Shown here: positions 17,202 to 26,302 of the stretch, one piece after another
How positions within the stretch are numbered: the stretch's first letter is position 1
How the letters are laid out: the number at the start of each line of letters is the position of its first letter
Source: Bacteroidota bacterium
GTDB taxonomy: Bacteria > Bacteroidota > Bacteroidia > Cytophagales > Cyclobacteriaceae
Direction: 5' to 3'
NCBI GenBank assembly: GCA_023428695.1
Contig: JAEYWY010000022.1
Span: forward strand, 62,001-126,000
Length of the DNA: 64,000 bases
Program-made: the position numbers and the translations under genes
Notes under the pieces: model-generated
Seen by the model: only the letters and a program-made list of their open reading frames with translations
Databases searched by the model: none
Told to the model about the DNA's origin: nothing

Positions 17202-18440
17202 TCAATGTATCTCCGGATGGCGCGAGAAGGGAATAGAAGGATCAAAGATATAACGATACGTAACCAGCCTCCTGCACTGTTCTGCACCGAGGTTGCGTGA
17301 GATATTCAACATTCGCGGATTGAAGTCGCCCTGCCACAACAACTCCGTTTGCCGATAACGTGTCTTTGACTTTATCACTTTTTCGGCTTCAACAATCATG
17401 AAGTAATCAACACCCGTGCCCTGGAGTTCAGGAACAATACCATAGATAATCCCAACAAACCGGGTACACGTTCCGCGCATTTTGTAGTATATGAAACGAA
17501 GCTTTTCCCACCAGCCAAACTTTCCGTTGAGGCGTTTCATGATCTGGTTAACGTCCGGTATACTTATCCACATGGCAACAGGTTCGCCTTTGTGGAAAAC
17601 GAACCAGATCAAATAAGGGTCAAGGACCGGACGAATCGATTGCAATAATCGCGTTGCCTGTTCCATCGATATCTCCTTGTTTCCTTCATGCTTCGCCCAC
17701 GCTTTGTTATACACTTTGCAGAAGTACGCAATACACTTTCCGAATTCATTCACCGGGATGTAGCGCGCCTCAAACTCCGGATTGTTGGCAAATCGCGCGT
17801 GAGCTTCATAAAACTTGTGCGATAACTGCTGATCAAGACCGGCTACCGGTAAACGCCAGCATATCTGATTATAGAAATTACGGAACCCATATGTTTCAAA
17901 CAACTCTTTGTAATAGGGCGGATTGAAATTCATCCCGTACAACGGTGGATCAAATCCTTCAACCAGTAAGCCCCACCATCTGTCGCGCTCACCAAAATTG
18001 ATCGGACCGTCCATCGCTTTAACACCACGCGCCTCCAGCCATTTCCGTGCTGTATCAAACAAGTGATTCGCGACGTCCTGATTGTTAATCGCATCAAAGA
18101 AGCCAATACCTCCGACAGGAAAACGATCGCCTTTGTTTTTGTACTTTCTGTTGACGAATGCTGCAACTCTTCCTACTGCCTTGCCTTGCTTGTCGAATAC
18201 AATCCATCTTACCGCGTCACCGAAATTAAAAAATTTATTGCGGCTGCGATCAAATACCTGGCGTATGTCGTTGTCGAGGGGACGAATCCACGATGGGTTA
18301 TCACAATTGCATACAACGTGCACGTGCAGGAAGGTGGCCTCATCGGATTTTGTGACCACCTCGGAGATCGTGAGACCTGTCAAATCGCTACTCCGAATTT
18401 GCGAAGCAGCCCTGTCAGATGTTACGGCGCTTACAGTCAT
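17202..18440 (-). CDS. GNAT-superfamily-like protein of about 410 residues
   Basis: The protein has 412 residues and no signal peptide. The N-terminal part (PSWIRPLDNDIRQVFDRSRN, WIVFDKQGKAVGRVAAFVNR, GGIGFFDAINNQDVANHLFD and EARGVKAMDGPINFGERDRW) matches a Bacteroidota family in the acyl-CoA N-acyltransferase superfamily. The C-terminal part has a second acyltransferase-like unit (YLIWFVFHKGEPVAMWISIP, and GIVPELQGTGVDYFMIVEAE where the Q-x-x-G-x loop would bind acyl-CoA). No substrate is known for this family. The first ~25 residues are weakly constrained and the true start could be slightly later. Confidence 0.75.
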   Translation of the reverse strand: MTVSAVTSDRAASQIRSSDLTGLTISEVVTKSDEATFLHVHVVCNCDNPSWIRPLDNDIRQVFDRSRNKFFNFGDAVRWIVFDKQGKAVGRVAAFVNRKYKNKGDRFPVGGIGFFDAINNQDVANHLFDTARKWLEARGVKAMDGPINFGERDRWWGLLVEGFDPPLYGMNFNPPYYKELFETYGFRNFYNQICWRLPVAGLDQQLSHKFYEAHARFANNPEFEARYIPVNEFGKCIAYFCKVYNKAWAKHEGNKEISMEQATRLLQSIRPVLDPYLIWFVFHKGEPVAMWISIPDVNQIMKRLNGKFGWWEKLRFIYYKMRGTCTRFVGIIYGIVPELQGTGVDYFMIVEAEKVIKSKTRYRQTELLWQGDFNPRMLNISRNLGAEQCRRLVTYRYIFDPSIPFSRHPEIH

Positions 18441-18540
18441 CAGAAATGTTGGGGCAATATTACTCAGAGCCCACTTTAGGTACGCAACGAAATTAGACCA
18501 CTATAGTTTCGTAACGCCATGACCTTTGTCATATGCCGCT

Positions 18541-19224
18541 TTAACGCAACTCCAGAAACGGAACGAAATCCGTCTTCTCAATCGGATGGGGTGTATTCTC
18601 CAGGAGGCGGAAGGAACCGCGGGGCAGCATTCCCGCAACTTGTTCTGACCAGGCGCGATCGGCCATATCATCAAGGTCACCCAGAACAATTTCCACAGGG
18701 TTTGTAATTGCTTCAAACGTTTCTTCGGTCAGCAACGGCTTATCACCAAGCTCTTTCATCATGGCCGCCGTTTTGGCGAGCAGTTCGCGCCATACGTGAA
18801 CCCCATGCCTGCTTTCGAGAATCCGCGCAAACGCTGGAACTTTCGCTGCTATTTTATCAGGATCCATTTTCCGAATCTCGCGCGCTGCAGATTCCGGATT
18901 CCAGTCAAACTTCGTCCCGAGTGTAACGATCCTTCCGACCCTTCCCGGATACCGATGCGCAAACCAGAGTGCAACATAACCGCCCATGCTATATCCGAAA
19001 ATATCAACCTTTGCCAGACCGGTCCTGTCAAGAAATGCAAGCACATCCTGCGCAAACGTGTCTATTCCAAAACCAGACAAATTAAACGGTTCGCCGGCAT
19101 GACCCGAAAAATTCACAACGACGACCTGCCTTCCATGTTTTTCAAGTGCAGCCTTCATCGGGCTCAACTGAGTCGCTGAACCCAGGGCACCATGCAATAA
19201 TAATAGCGGGTTTGAGTCGTTCAT
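18541..19224 (-). CDS. Cytoplasmic alpha/beta hydrolase
   Basis: The protein has 227 residues and no signal peptide. It starts SNPLLLLHGALGSATQL with the oxyanion HG motif, has the nucleophile elbow GYSMGG, the acid in VLGDLDDMAD and a late His in NTPHPIEKTDFVPFL. The short lid makes it similar to small esterases and to MenH-like enzymes, but no menaquinone genes are near, so only the fold is assigned. It is divergent from the ABC permease gene at 19432. Confidence 0.88.
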   Translation of the reverse strand: MNDSNPLLLLHGALGSATQLSPMKAALEKHGRQVVVVNFSGHAGEPFNLSGFGIDTFAQDVLAFLDRTGLAKVDIFGYSMGGYVALWFAHRYPGRVGRIVTLGTKFDWNPESAAREIRKMDPDKIAAKVPAFARILESRHGVHVWRELLAKTAAMMKELGDKPLLTEETFEAITNPVEIVLGDLDDMADRAWSEQVAGMLPRGSFRLLENTPHPIEKTDFVPFLELR

Positions 19225-19431
19225 CGCACGTCAGCCGTTTTGTTTAAATCTAGAAAAGTTTCGGACCTGGGGCAAACGCCCGGGGTGCGGTTTGTAAAGT
19301 GTTCAAGATTGAACATTTCGCTTGCAGACGATTCGATTCCGGACTATTTTCAATACGCGACCCCAAAAAAAGGTGATGATGCGCAACCCTATCCGGGGAA
19401 AATCAGTCTTTCGAACTAAACCATCCCTCCC

Positions 19432-21816
19432 ATGATCAAGAACTATCTCCTCATTACCTTCCGGAGCATGATGAAGAGCAAGCTGTTCATCTCTATCAAT
19501 GTGCTCGGCATGGCGGTCTCAATCGCCTGTTGTATCGTCGCTTATTATAACTACGACTTTAACGCCAGCTTCGATGAGGTCCATGTAAACAAAGACAAGA
19601 TATACCGCGTAAACATGTCGCGGGAATACCAGAGCCGGACGACGCACTACGGCCTTGTACCCATTCCCCTCGGCGAGATCGTAAGGCAAAACGTGCAGGA
19701 TGCCGAACGCGTCACGCGTTATTCATCAAGCTATGCTGACATACGCATTGGCGACGAAGTCTTTGGTTCGCGACTGTCATTCGTGGATCCGGACTTTTTC
19801 AGCATGTTCACCTTCAACTTCATTGGTGGAGATGCGTCTGCGATTTCGAAAAAATCAAATGTTCTGATCAGTGAAAGACTCGCTATCCGGCTTTTCGGAA
19901 CCACCGATGTTGTCGGGAAAGTAATAACACATATCCTGCGGGAAGGCGTAACACGAGAATTTGAAATCGCAGCGGTATACAACAACCCGCCAACGAATTC
20001 GAGCTTCAATGACGATGCGATCACCTTATACGATAATTACTGGGAGCAGGATGAGAATTTGGAAAAAGGGCAAAACTGGACGTTTCGAAACACATTGTTC
20101 GTTCAGATAGACAACCCCGACAGGATTCCGGCAGTAGAGGCACAGTTGAAACCCTTCATCGAAAACAACAACAAGGTTCGTGAAGATTTTATCATCAAGG
20201 CGTACGCACTGGATCCATTGACCGGCATGGCCGTGCGTGACGAGTACACCGACAGGCCTGGCACCTGGACCCGCGACGCCTCACCGCTTGCCGCCGTTGT
20301 CGGTGTTGCCGTAATGGCGATTTTCGTTCTCCTTATTGCATGTTTCAACCTTACAAACACGGCCATTGCAATTTCGTCGAGACGGCTAAAGGAAATCGGC
20401 ATAAGAAAGGTGATGGGTAGTATGCGGACCCAGCTGATCTTTCAATTCATCGGCGAGACATTGATTGTCTGTTTCTTCTCTCTGCTTCTTGGAATCGCTA
20501 TCGCGGAGTTCCTGTTGATACCGGCCTTCAATGCGCTGTGGCCGTACATGGAGCTACAGACAAACTATTTCGGCAAACCCGACTTCCTGCTGGTCATGAT
20601 CGGTATACTGTTGTTTACAAGTTTGCTTGCCGGTGGTTATCCCGCGTTTTACATAAGTCAGTTTCAACCGACAACCATTCTCAAAGGGAAACAGAAACTT
20701 GGTGGCACCAACGTATTTACACAAGTACTCCTCACCTTGCAGTTTGCAATATCCCTGATTGGCATTGTATGCAGTCTTGCCTTCATCGACAATGCCCGGT
20801 ATCAGCGCGACTTCGACATGGGTTTCAATCAAAAAGAAGTGCTTTTCACCTGGGTAAATGACGAGGGCCAGTTCAATGCGCTGCGCGATGTCATGGCCCA
20901 GCATCCTGATGTAATTTCGATTGCAGGTTCTGAGCATCACATATTTTCCAACTTAATCAACGACCCGGTCAAACACGAAAGTGTGGAGATCGAAGTCGAC
21001 ATTATGAATATCGGCGACAACTACCTCAAGACTGCAGGTTTTACGTTGGTTCAAGGACGGGACTTCGAAAAAGATTCCGAGACTGACCGCAAGGAGTCAG
21101 TCATCGTAAGTGAAAAACTCGTAACCAGGTTCGGCTGGGACAATCCCATAGGGAAAGAGTTGATATGGATGGATACCGCAAAGCTGTATGTCATCGGAGT
21201 ATTCAAGAATGTTTACACCAATGGGCTATGGGAAGAAATGGAACCGATGATGCTTCGTTATTGCGGACCGGAAAAATATCGCCACCTCCTCCTGAGCGCT
21301 CCGGCTGATAAAATTGTTGCCGTGAATACCTACATGGAGGAACAATGGAAAAATATATTCCCCAACCGGAAGTTCGGAAGCCGTTATATGGACTCGGAGA
21401 ACGTGGAGGCGAATCAGGTGAACACGAACATTGTCAAGATGTTTGTATTCCTGGGCATCGTCGCGATGATGCTTTCGATCACCGGACTGTTCACCTTGGT
21501 GTCACTGAACATCATCCGAAGAATGAAGGAGATTGGTGTGCGCAAGGTACTGGGTGCCTCAATGGCAAACATATCGAAGGTGATAAACATGCGTTTCGCG
21601 ATTTTACTGCTAATCGCGTGCGCGATCGGATCATATGGCGGTGCATATATGGCTGAAATGCTGATGGACAGCATCTGGGACTTCTTCCAACGAACGACGA
21701 TCGTGACGATGTTACTGTCATCGGGACTACTCCTCCTCGCCAGTATCGTTACCGTCGCCGCGAAAACCTACAATACGGCTCGCATGAACCCCGTAAACGT
21801 ACTACGCGACGAATAA
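19432..21816 (+). CDS. ABC transporter permease, duplicated FtsX/MacB type
   Basis: The protein has 794 residues. An N-terminal helix (about 18-40) is followed by a MacB-like periplasmic domain (about 45-280), then a first FtsX block with three or four helices (FVLLIACFNLTNTAIAISSR, then RLKEIGIRKVMGSMRTQLIF). A second periplasmic domain (about 440-640) and a second FtsX block (VKMFVFLGIVAMMLSITGLF, RRMKEIGVRKVLGASMANIS) follow. Both blocks carry the (K)EIG(I/V)RKV(M/L)G coupling-helix motif. This is the large Bacteroidota family of stand-alone permeases thought to work with separately encoded LolD/MacB-like ATPases in lipoprotein or peptide mechanotransmission. No ATPase gene is adjacent. 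Confidence 0.93.
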   Translation: MIKNYLLITFRSMMKSKLFISINVLGMAVSIACCIVAYYNYDFNASFDEVHVNKDKIYRVNMSREYQSRTTHYGLVPIPLGEIVRQNVQDAERVTRYSSSYADIRIGDEVFGSRLSFVDPDFFSMFTFNFIGGDASAISKKSNVLISERLAIRLFGTTDVVGKVITHILREGVTREFEIAAVYNNPPTNSSFNDDAITLYDNYWEQDENLEKGQNWTFRNTLFVQIDNPDRIPAVEAQLKPFIENNNKVREDFIIKAYALDPLTGMAVRDEYTDRPGTWTRDASPLAAVVGVAVMAIFVLLIACFNLTNTAIAISSRRLKEIGIRKVMGSMRTQLIFQFIGETLIVCFFSLLLGIAIAEFLLIPAFNALWPYMELQTNYFGKPDFLLVMIGILLFTSLLAGGYPAFYISQFQPTTILKGKQKLGGTNVFTQVLLTLQFAISLIGIVCSLAFIDNARYQRDFDMGFNQKEVLFTWVNDEGQFNALRDVMAQHPDVISIAGSEHHIFSNLINDPVKHESVEIEVDIMNIGDNYLKTAGFTLVQGRDFEKDSETDRKESVIVSEKLVTRFGWDNPIGKELIWMDTAKLYVIGVFKNVYTNGLWEEMEPMMLRYCGPEKYRHLLLSAPADKIVAVNTYMEEQWKNIFPNRKFGSRYMDSENVEANQVNTNIVKMFVFLGIVAMMLSITGLFTLVSLNIIRRMKEIGVRKVLGASMANISKVINMRFAILLLIACAIGSYGGAYMAEMLMDSIWDFFQRTTIVTMLLSSGLLLLASIVTVAAKTYNTARMNPVNVLRDE

Positions 21817-21840
21817 GGAAATTTGATATCCGGACCGATG

Positions 21841-21868
21841 GCGGACCCATCGCCAAAGGTGGGTCTGC
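21841..21868. terminator. Hairpin between the convergent permease and xseB genes
   Basis: GCGGACCCA (21841-21849) pairs with TGGGTCTGC (21860-21868), with one G-T wobble. It lies between the two convergent genes, and its last base touches the xseB stop codon. There is no good T-run on either strand, so function as a terminator is uncertain. Confidence 0.3.
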
Positions 21869-22077
21869 TATTCCGGAATCGGTCTCGATTCCATTTGTTT
21901 AATGATATTGTTTACTTCCGTCTCCGTATCGCGTAACCGGCTTTGGCAGAAAGCAATCAACTCGGCTGCGCGTTTTACTTTTTCGGCGAGAACGTCAACG
22001 GAAACAGAATCCGATTCAATTTCCGCAGATATTTTCTGCAGCTCTTTATAGGCGCTTTCATACGTCATACCTTCCAT
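21868..22077 (-). CDS. xseB: Exodeoxyribonuclease VII small subunit
   Basis: The protein has 69 residues. It has the XseB pattern MTYESAYKELQKISAEIESD followed by VDVLAEKVKRAAELIAFCQS and LRDTETEVNNII, an antiparallel helical hairpin that packs on the large subunit. The usual length is 65-85. The start overlaps the end of xseA by 20 bases, so translation is coupled and subunits are made together. Exonuclease VII degrades single-stranded DNA from both ends in repair and recombination. Confidence 0.93.
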   Translation of the reverse strand: MEGMTYESAYKELQKISAEIESDSVSVDVLAEKVKRAAELIAFCQSRLRDTETEVNNIIKQMESRPIPE

Positions 22078-23572
22078 GGCTTTCAGTTTTCCGGTTTACA
22101 ACACTTATTAGATCGGTTTTGTCAAGGGTAACAGTGATTTCATCCCCGGCTTTAATGTCCACGGGATTGACGACAATTTTGTCACCTTTTGACACAATTG
22201 CAAACCCCTTCTTAAGGATATTGTGCGGGCTCATCATCCGCATAAGCGATTCCTGATGCCGGAGCGATGTCTGTTGGCCCTGCAGCAACTTCTGACAGTG
22301 CACCCGCACTAAATGCATTACCTGATCGAGGTCGCTCCTGTGATGTCTTACAAGTTCATTCGGCTTGAACGTCAACCGCGAAAACACCTGCCGCAGATTT
22401 GCATCCTGACCGTCAAGCGCACGCCTTGCACAATTTATCACCGATTGCCGGATCGCCACCATTGCCGCAACGGACTGGCTAAGCAATCTTGCCGGCAGAT
22501 GCGCCAGGTTGTTTTTGATATGCATCAGCTGCTCTCGTTGCTTTGACAACCGATGCGGTACAACCTGCACCAGTTCATGCCGTGTGGTCTGCAGGCGTCT
22601 GTTTTCCAGCGCAAGCTTCTGTTGAACACGAATGATCAACCGCTGTTGATACCGGAGCATATTCTCCTCGAAATTCCGGTTGTGCGCGAGAATAAACTCC
22701 GCGGCTTTCGTTGGTGTCTTCGTTTGCGTATGCGCCATCATATCCACGATGCTAACATCCTTATGGTGACCGATTCCTGTGATAACCGGCACCGGAAACC
22801 GCGCCACCACTCTTGACAATGAGTACGTGTCAAAGACCAGAAAATCAGTTTTCGCTCCACCGCCACGCGTAATCACAACACAATCGTAAGGATCTGTCTG
22901 ATGTCTTTCATAGACCTGCAACAACGTTTTGACCAGTTCATTTTCGGCGCTTACGCCCTGTACAGAGGAGTAATAAAAATCTATGACGAATCGATATCCG
23001 AACTGATTTGTCTGAACCGTGTGTACGAAGTCGGTGTATCCTTCCGAACGCGGCGAGCCGATCAAAGCGATTCGCTGAATGACACAACTGAGACCCAGTT
23101 GCTGATTGCGGGTAACATAACGGTCATCAACCAACTGAATACAGTCGGCGTTAAATTCAAGCAATTTTGCAAGTGTTTCCTTGCGCTGACGTTCAAGATT
23201 TCCAAGTGTAAAGTTGGGATCAAGATCCATCAACGTCAAAGACAGGCCATACACAATGTGGTAATTTACTTTTACACATGCCAGCACCTGCAAACCATCC
23301 TGAAATTTCTGGCCGGTGATGTGTTCAAAAGACGCTATCTTACGTGAACCCTGTTCCCAGGAATTCGCTTTGACCTTCGCCGCTTCAGTGTTTGAATTTT
23401 CGATCTTTTCGACCAGGTCGAAATAATGCCGGTCGCGATCCGGGTAAAATTTATGACCGCTTACTTCAGCAACAATCCAAAAAGTCTGTTCGCCAAAATG
23501 CTCATGTATGACCTGTCGTACCCGCCGGGTAAGGTCAGAAAGTCTGATGTAGGCGATTTCAGATTGAAACAC
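22058..23572 (-). CDS. xseA: Exodeoxyribonuclease VII large subunit
   Basis: The protein has 504 residues. It starts with the N-terminal OB-fold (IRLSDLTRRVRQVIHEHFGE, FWIVAEVSGHKFYPDRDRHY). The catalytic domain carries VVITRGGGAKTDFLVFDTYS, then VPVITGIGHHKDVSIVDMMA and TPTKAAEFI, where the GGG and GH..D residues fit the XseA active site. A long coiled-coil follows (about 300-430), and the C-terminal segment (ILKKGFAIVSKGDKIV) matches the family. It is slightly longer than E. coli XseA. It forms a two-gene operon with xseB. Confidence 0.95.
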   Translation of the reverse strand: MFQSEIAYIRLSDLTRRVRQVIHEHFGEQTFWIVAEVSGHKFYPDRDRHYFDLVEKIENSNTEAAKVKANSWEQGSRKIASFEHITGQKFQDGLQVLACVKVNYHIVYGLSLTLMDLDPNFTLGNLERQRKETLAKLLEFNADCIQLVDDRYVTRNQQLGLSCVIQRIALIGSPRSEGYTDFVHTVQTNQFGYRFVIDFYYSSVQGVSAENELVKTLLQVYERHQTDPYDCVVITRGGGAKTDFLVFDTYSLSRVVARFPVPVITGIGHHKDVSIVDMMAHTQTKTPTKAAEFILAHNRNFEENMLRYQQRLIIRVQQKLALENRRLQTTRHELVQVVPHRLSKQREQLMHIKNNLAHLPARLLSQSVAAMVAIRQSVINCARRALDGQDANLRQVFSRLTFKPNELVRHHRSDLDQVMHLVRVHCQKLLQGQQTSLRHQESLMRMMSPHNILKKGFAIVSKGDKIVVNPVDIKAGDEITVTLDKTDLISVVNRKTESHGRYDV

Positions 23573-23719
23573 TGGCAGCAGGAATGAACTTGCCGAAAGT
23601 TACCGAAAAAAGGTCAACGGTCGCAGCTTTTCGGTGGTACGTTCACGAATGCACGACCGTCAAAACAGCGGGAACCAAGCTAGGCACGAGATGCCGTGGC
23701 GAAAAAAAACCGCGCGGCT

Positions 23720-25075
23720 TTAGGTGGAAGTCAGCGCCTCAGAAATTACGCCATGAATATCCACTGCGGCGAGGGACGGGTTGTCTGAATGAATATCTGA
23801 AATTAAGACCGCATGCATATCAGATGGCGTTCCGACCCGCCCATGGGAACCTTTGATCAAACTCGCGTCCAGGGGAATCACATCCATCACATAGCGCAAC
23901 GCAAGTTTTTTACGAAGCAGCTTGTATCCGGCGCGTGCCTTCGAAGACATGAACATCTCGACGGGATCGTACCCCGGCTTCTTGTGGATATCCACAGTTC
24001 GTGCATAATCAGGCGCGCGTTCGTCATCGAACCAAAAGTAATAGGTGAACCAACTGTTGGTGTCCGCCATTACAACAAACTCTCCCGAGCGTTGATGATC
24101 GATATGCAACTCACGTTGCGCATTCCTGTCAAGGACACGCTCCACACCTTTGATTCCCAAGAGTACACTCCTCACCTGTTCGGCGATGCTCATGTCATTC
24201 AGATACACGTGAGCGACCTGATGGTCGGCAACTGCAAATGCACGGGAGGCACCGGCATCAAGGAGTTCGAGACCACGTTCAACACGTACGTTCAGAAATC
24301 CATGTTCCCGGAGGACGCGGTTAATGTGTACAGGATTATTGACGGAGGTAATACCATATTCTGAAAGTATAATGACTTTTGCACCGCGTGATTCGTAATA
24401 GTCAACGAGTTGGCGGACTACGTCATCAATCTCCCGTAGGTCGTTACGTATCAAGTTAAGATCCGGACCAAATTTCTGAAGGCAATAATCGAGATGTGGA
24501 AGATAAATCAGTGTGAGTGTAGGATCATACTTCTTATCAGTAAGTAAAGATGCATCAGCAATCCATTTGGATGAAACGATGTTTGCACCGGGGCCCCAGA
24601 ACTGGAAAAGCGGAAACGTACCTAATTCCTTTTGAAGATAGTCGCGCAAGTCCGCAGGATGCGAATAGCAATCGGGCATCTTCCGCCCATCAGCAAGGTA
24701 GTTGGGTCGCGGTGTCACCGAATAGTCTACGGTGGAATACATATTATACCACCAGAACATATTCGCACACGTAAATTCTGAATCGTGCTTTCTTGCCCAC
24801 TCCCATATTTTCTCCTGAGCAACAAGTTTGTTCGACTGTTTCCAGAATTTCACTTCGCAATCGATACGATCGTACCAACCATTGCCAACGATACCATGAG
24901 ACGACGGCCACGTGCCGGTAAGGTATGTCGACTGTACGGAAGTAGTCACCGCCGGGAGCATCGGATCAATGGTTCGCACACTTCTCGCTGCTGACCATGC
25001 AGACAAAAAAGGCATATCAGGTCCGATAAGCGACTTACTGAGTCCAACCACATCGATTACGACAGTTTTTTGCAA
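23720..25075 (-). CDS. eboF: EboF: alkaline-phosphatase-superfamily enzyme of the ebo cluster
   Basis: The product has 451 residues and is the last gene of the ebo cluster, 12 bases after eboE. It has the nucleotide pyrophosphatase/phosphodiesterase fold: a first metal Asp near residue 8 (VVIDVVGLS), the nucleophile Thr at 44 or 45 in MLPAVTTSVQSTYLTG, SSHGIVGNGWY, YLPHLDYCLQKFGPD with metal Asp and His, a metal acid in ILSEYGITSV, AVADHQVAHVYL and a final metal His in IKGSHGRVG. The metal and nucleophile set therefore looks intact. No signal peptide is visible, which suggests a cytoplasmic phosphodiester or phosphate hydrolase. The natural substrate in the ebo pathway is unknown. Confidence 0.88.
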   Translation of the reverse strand: MQKTVVIDVVGLSKSLIGPDMPFLSAWSAARSVRTIDPMLPAVTTSVQSTYLTGTWPSSHGIVGNGWYDRIDCEVKFWKQSNKLVAQEKIWEWARKHDSEFTCANMFWWYNMYSTVDYSVTPRPNYLADGRKMPDCYSHPADLRDYLQKELGTFPLFQFWGPGANIVSSKWIADASLLTDKKYDPTLTLIYLPHLDYCLQKFGPDLNLIRNDLREIDDVVRQLVDYYESRGAKVIILSEYGITSVNNPVHINRVLREHGFLNVRVERGLELLDAGASRAFAVADHQVAHVYLNDMSIAEQVRSVLLGIKGVERVLDRNAQRELHIDHQRSGEFVVMADTNSWFTYYFWFDDERAPDYARTVDIHKKPGYDPVEMFMSSKARAGYKLLRKKLALRYVMDVIPLDASLIKGSHGRVGTPSDMHAVLISDIHSDNPSLAAVDIHGVISEALTST

Positions 25076-25087
25076 TTTTGAGATTTA

Positions 25088-26296
25088 TTAGGATTCAAGT
25101 CTTTCACGAACCCACTGCAGTTCGCGTATGATAGATTCGCCGAGCGGAATTTTCATTTTTTCCGGTAGCACTTCCCACGTGTACGTTTCAACTTCGAGGT
25201 GTCGCGTAAACGGCGTACGTTGTTGAATTTTCAGAACTGTCTCGATGTCCTCCTGTGTTGATTTCAATACACCAAAATCATGGAGAAACACGGGCACGTG
25301 AAAATGCGAACGCCATTCGCGGGTTTGATGATTTCTGACATCCCTGATTGCATCTGGCAAGTCGGGATAACGCAACAAATTATTTCCATCCTGAAGCGCG
25401 ACTACCTGGTGCAGATAAGTGTCTTCGTTAAACGGTTGCAGCGCCCGCACTACGTGGTCACGTTCATCCGGTGACGACGGCATGGGGACCTTCAACGCTG
25501 CACTGATCTGCAATTTGCCCACTTTTATGCCGCGATCATGCAATTGTGTAAGCATGGTTGCATGATCCTCATACCCCACGGCAAAGTGGCAAATATCATA
25601 ACACAAACGAACGTGATTCAGAATTGCATCGCGTGCCTGCTCTTCATTCATGCCGAATTCGTTCCACATGAATTCAGCGCCGCGTGTCAGCAGATACTCC
25701 TGATACCAATCAATAAATTCCGGACCGCTTTCGATGAGGCCATCCGGTTCGGGTTCGATGTCAAGATGCAGAATTTTGCCGGTCTCTTCATAAACGCGAA
25801 CCAACTCAGCGGCGACTTTCAGGATGTTTTCAGTGGCGGCGCGAAACGTTTCAGGTTGATCGTCTTTTGTGTGCCACAGCTTGTATGACAATGGCGACGT
25901 TGACACGCCGCCGTCCAATCCTTCCGGCAGCAGTGCCGATAGTATCCGAAACAGTTGTAACGTATAGATTGCACGATCCTGCGTCGTCCAGTCAGGACTG
26001 TGAACCTGATCCTTAACGCGTGTATGATGGAAGCCGCCGTAAGGAAAGCCGTTCATCGTGAAGACATAACAATTATTATCGGTCAGCCACTGTATGAATT
26101 CTGTCAGGTTGTTGCCGCTTCCAAGTTCCTCAGCCGCAAGATGTGACAACCTTAGTCCGATTCCGAATGGCTTCTCGCCGGCGATCGTCTGCCTGATATG
26201 CGGAATATTTTTCTGCAACGCATCAAAGTGACGCGTCCAGTCTTCACCGGCGTGAATATTGGTGCAGTATGTTAAATGACCAGACGCGATCTGCAT
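25088..26296 (-). CDS. eboE: EboE: xylose-isomerase-like TIM-barrel protein of the ebo cluster
   Basis: The product has 402 residues and begins MQIASGHLTYCTNIHAGEDW. It belongs to the xylose isomerase-like TIM barrels: FGIGLRLSHLAAEELG, YVFTMNGFPYGGFHHTRVKD, ILHLDIEPEPDGLIESGPEF with candidate metal Glu, RLCYDICHFAVGYEDHATML with Asp and His, and WRSHFHVPVFLHDFG with His ligands. Barrels of this type bind two divalent metals and isomerise or cleave sugars or polyols. The exact reaction is not known. It lies 6 bases after eboD and 12 before eboF on the minus strand, so all are surely co-transcribed. Confidence 0.88.
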   Translation of the reverse strand: MQIASGHLTYCTNIHAGEDWTRHFDALQKNIPHIRQTIAGEKPFGIGLRLSHLAAEELGSGNNLTEFIQWLTDNNCYVFTMNGFPYGGFHHTRVKDQVHSPDWTTQDRAIYTLQLFRILSALLPEGLDGGVSTSPLSYKLWHTKDDQPETFRAATENILKVAAELVRVYEETGKILHLDIEPEPDGLIESGPEFIDWYQEYLLTRGAEFMWNEFGMNEEQARDAILNHVRLCYDICHFAVGYEDHATMLTQLHDRGIKVGKLQISAALKVPMPSSPDERDHVVRALQPFNEDTYLHQVVALQDGNNLLRYPDLPDAIRDVRNHQTREWRSHFHVPVFLHDFGVLKSTQEDIETVLKIQQRTPFTRHLEVETYTWEVLPEKMKIPLGESIIRELQWVRERLES

Positions 26297-26302
26297 GACA
26301 AA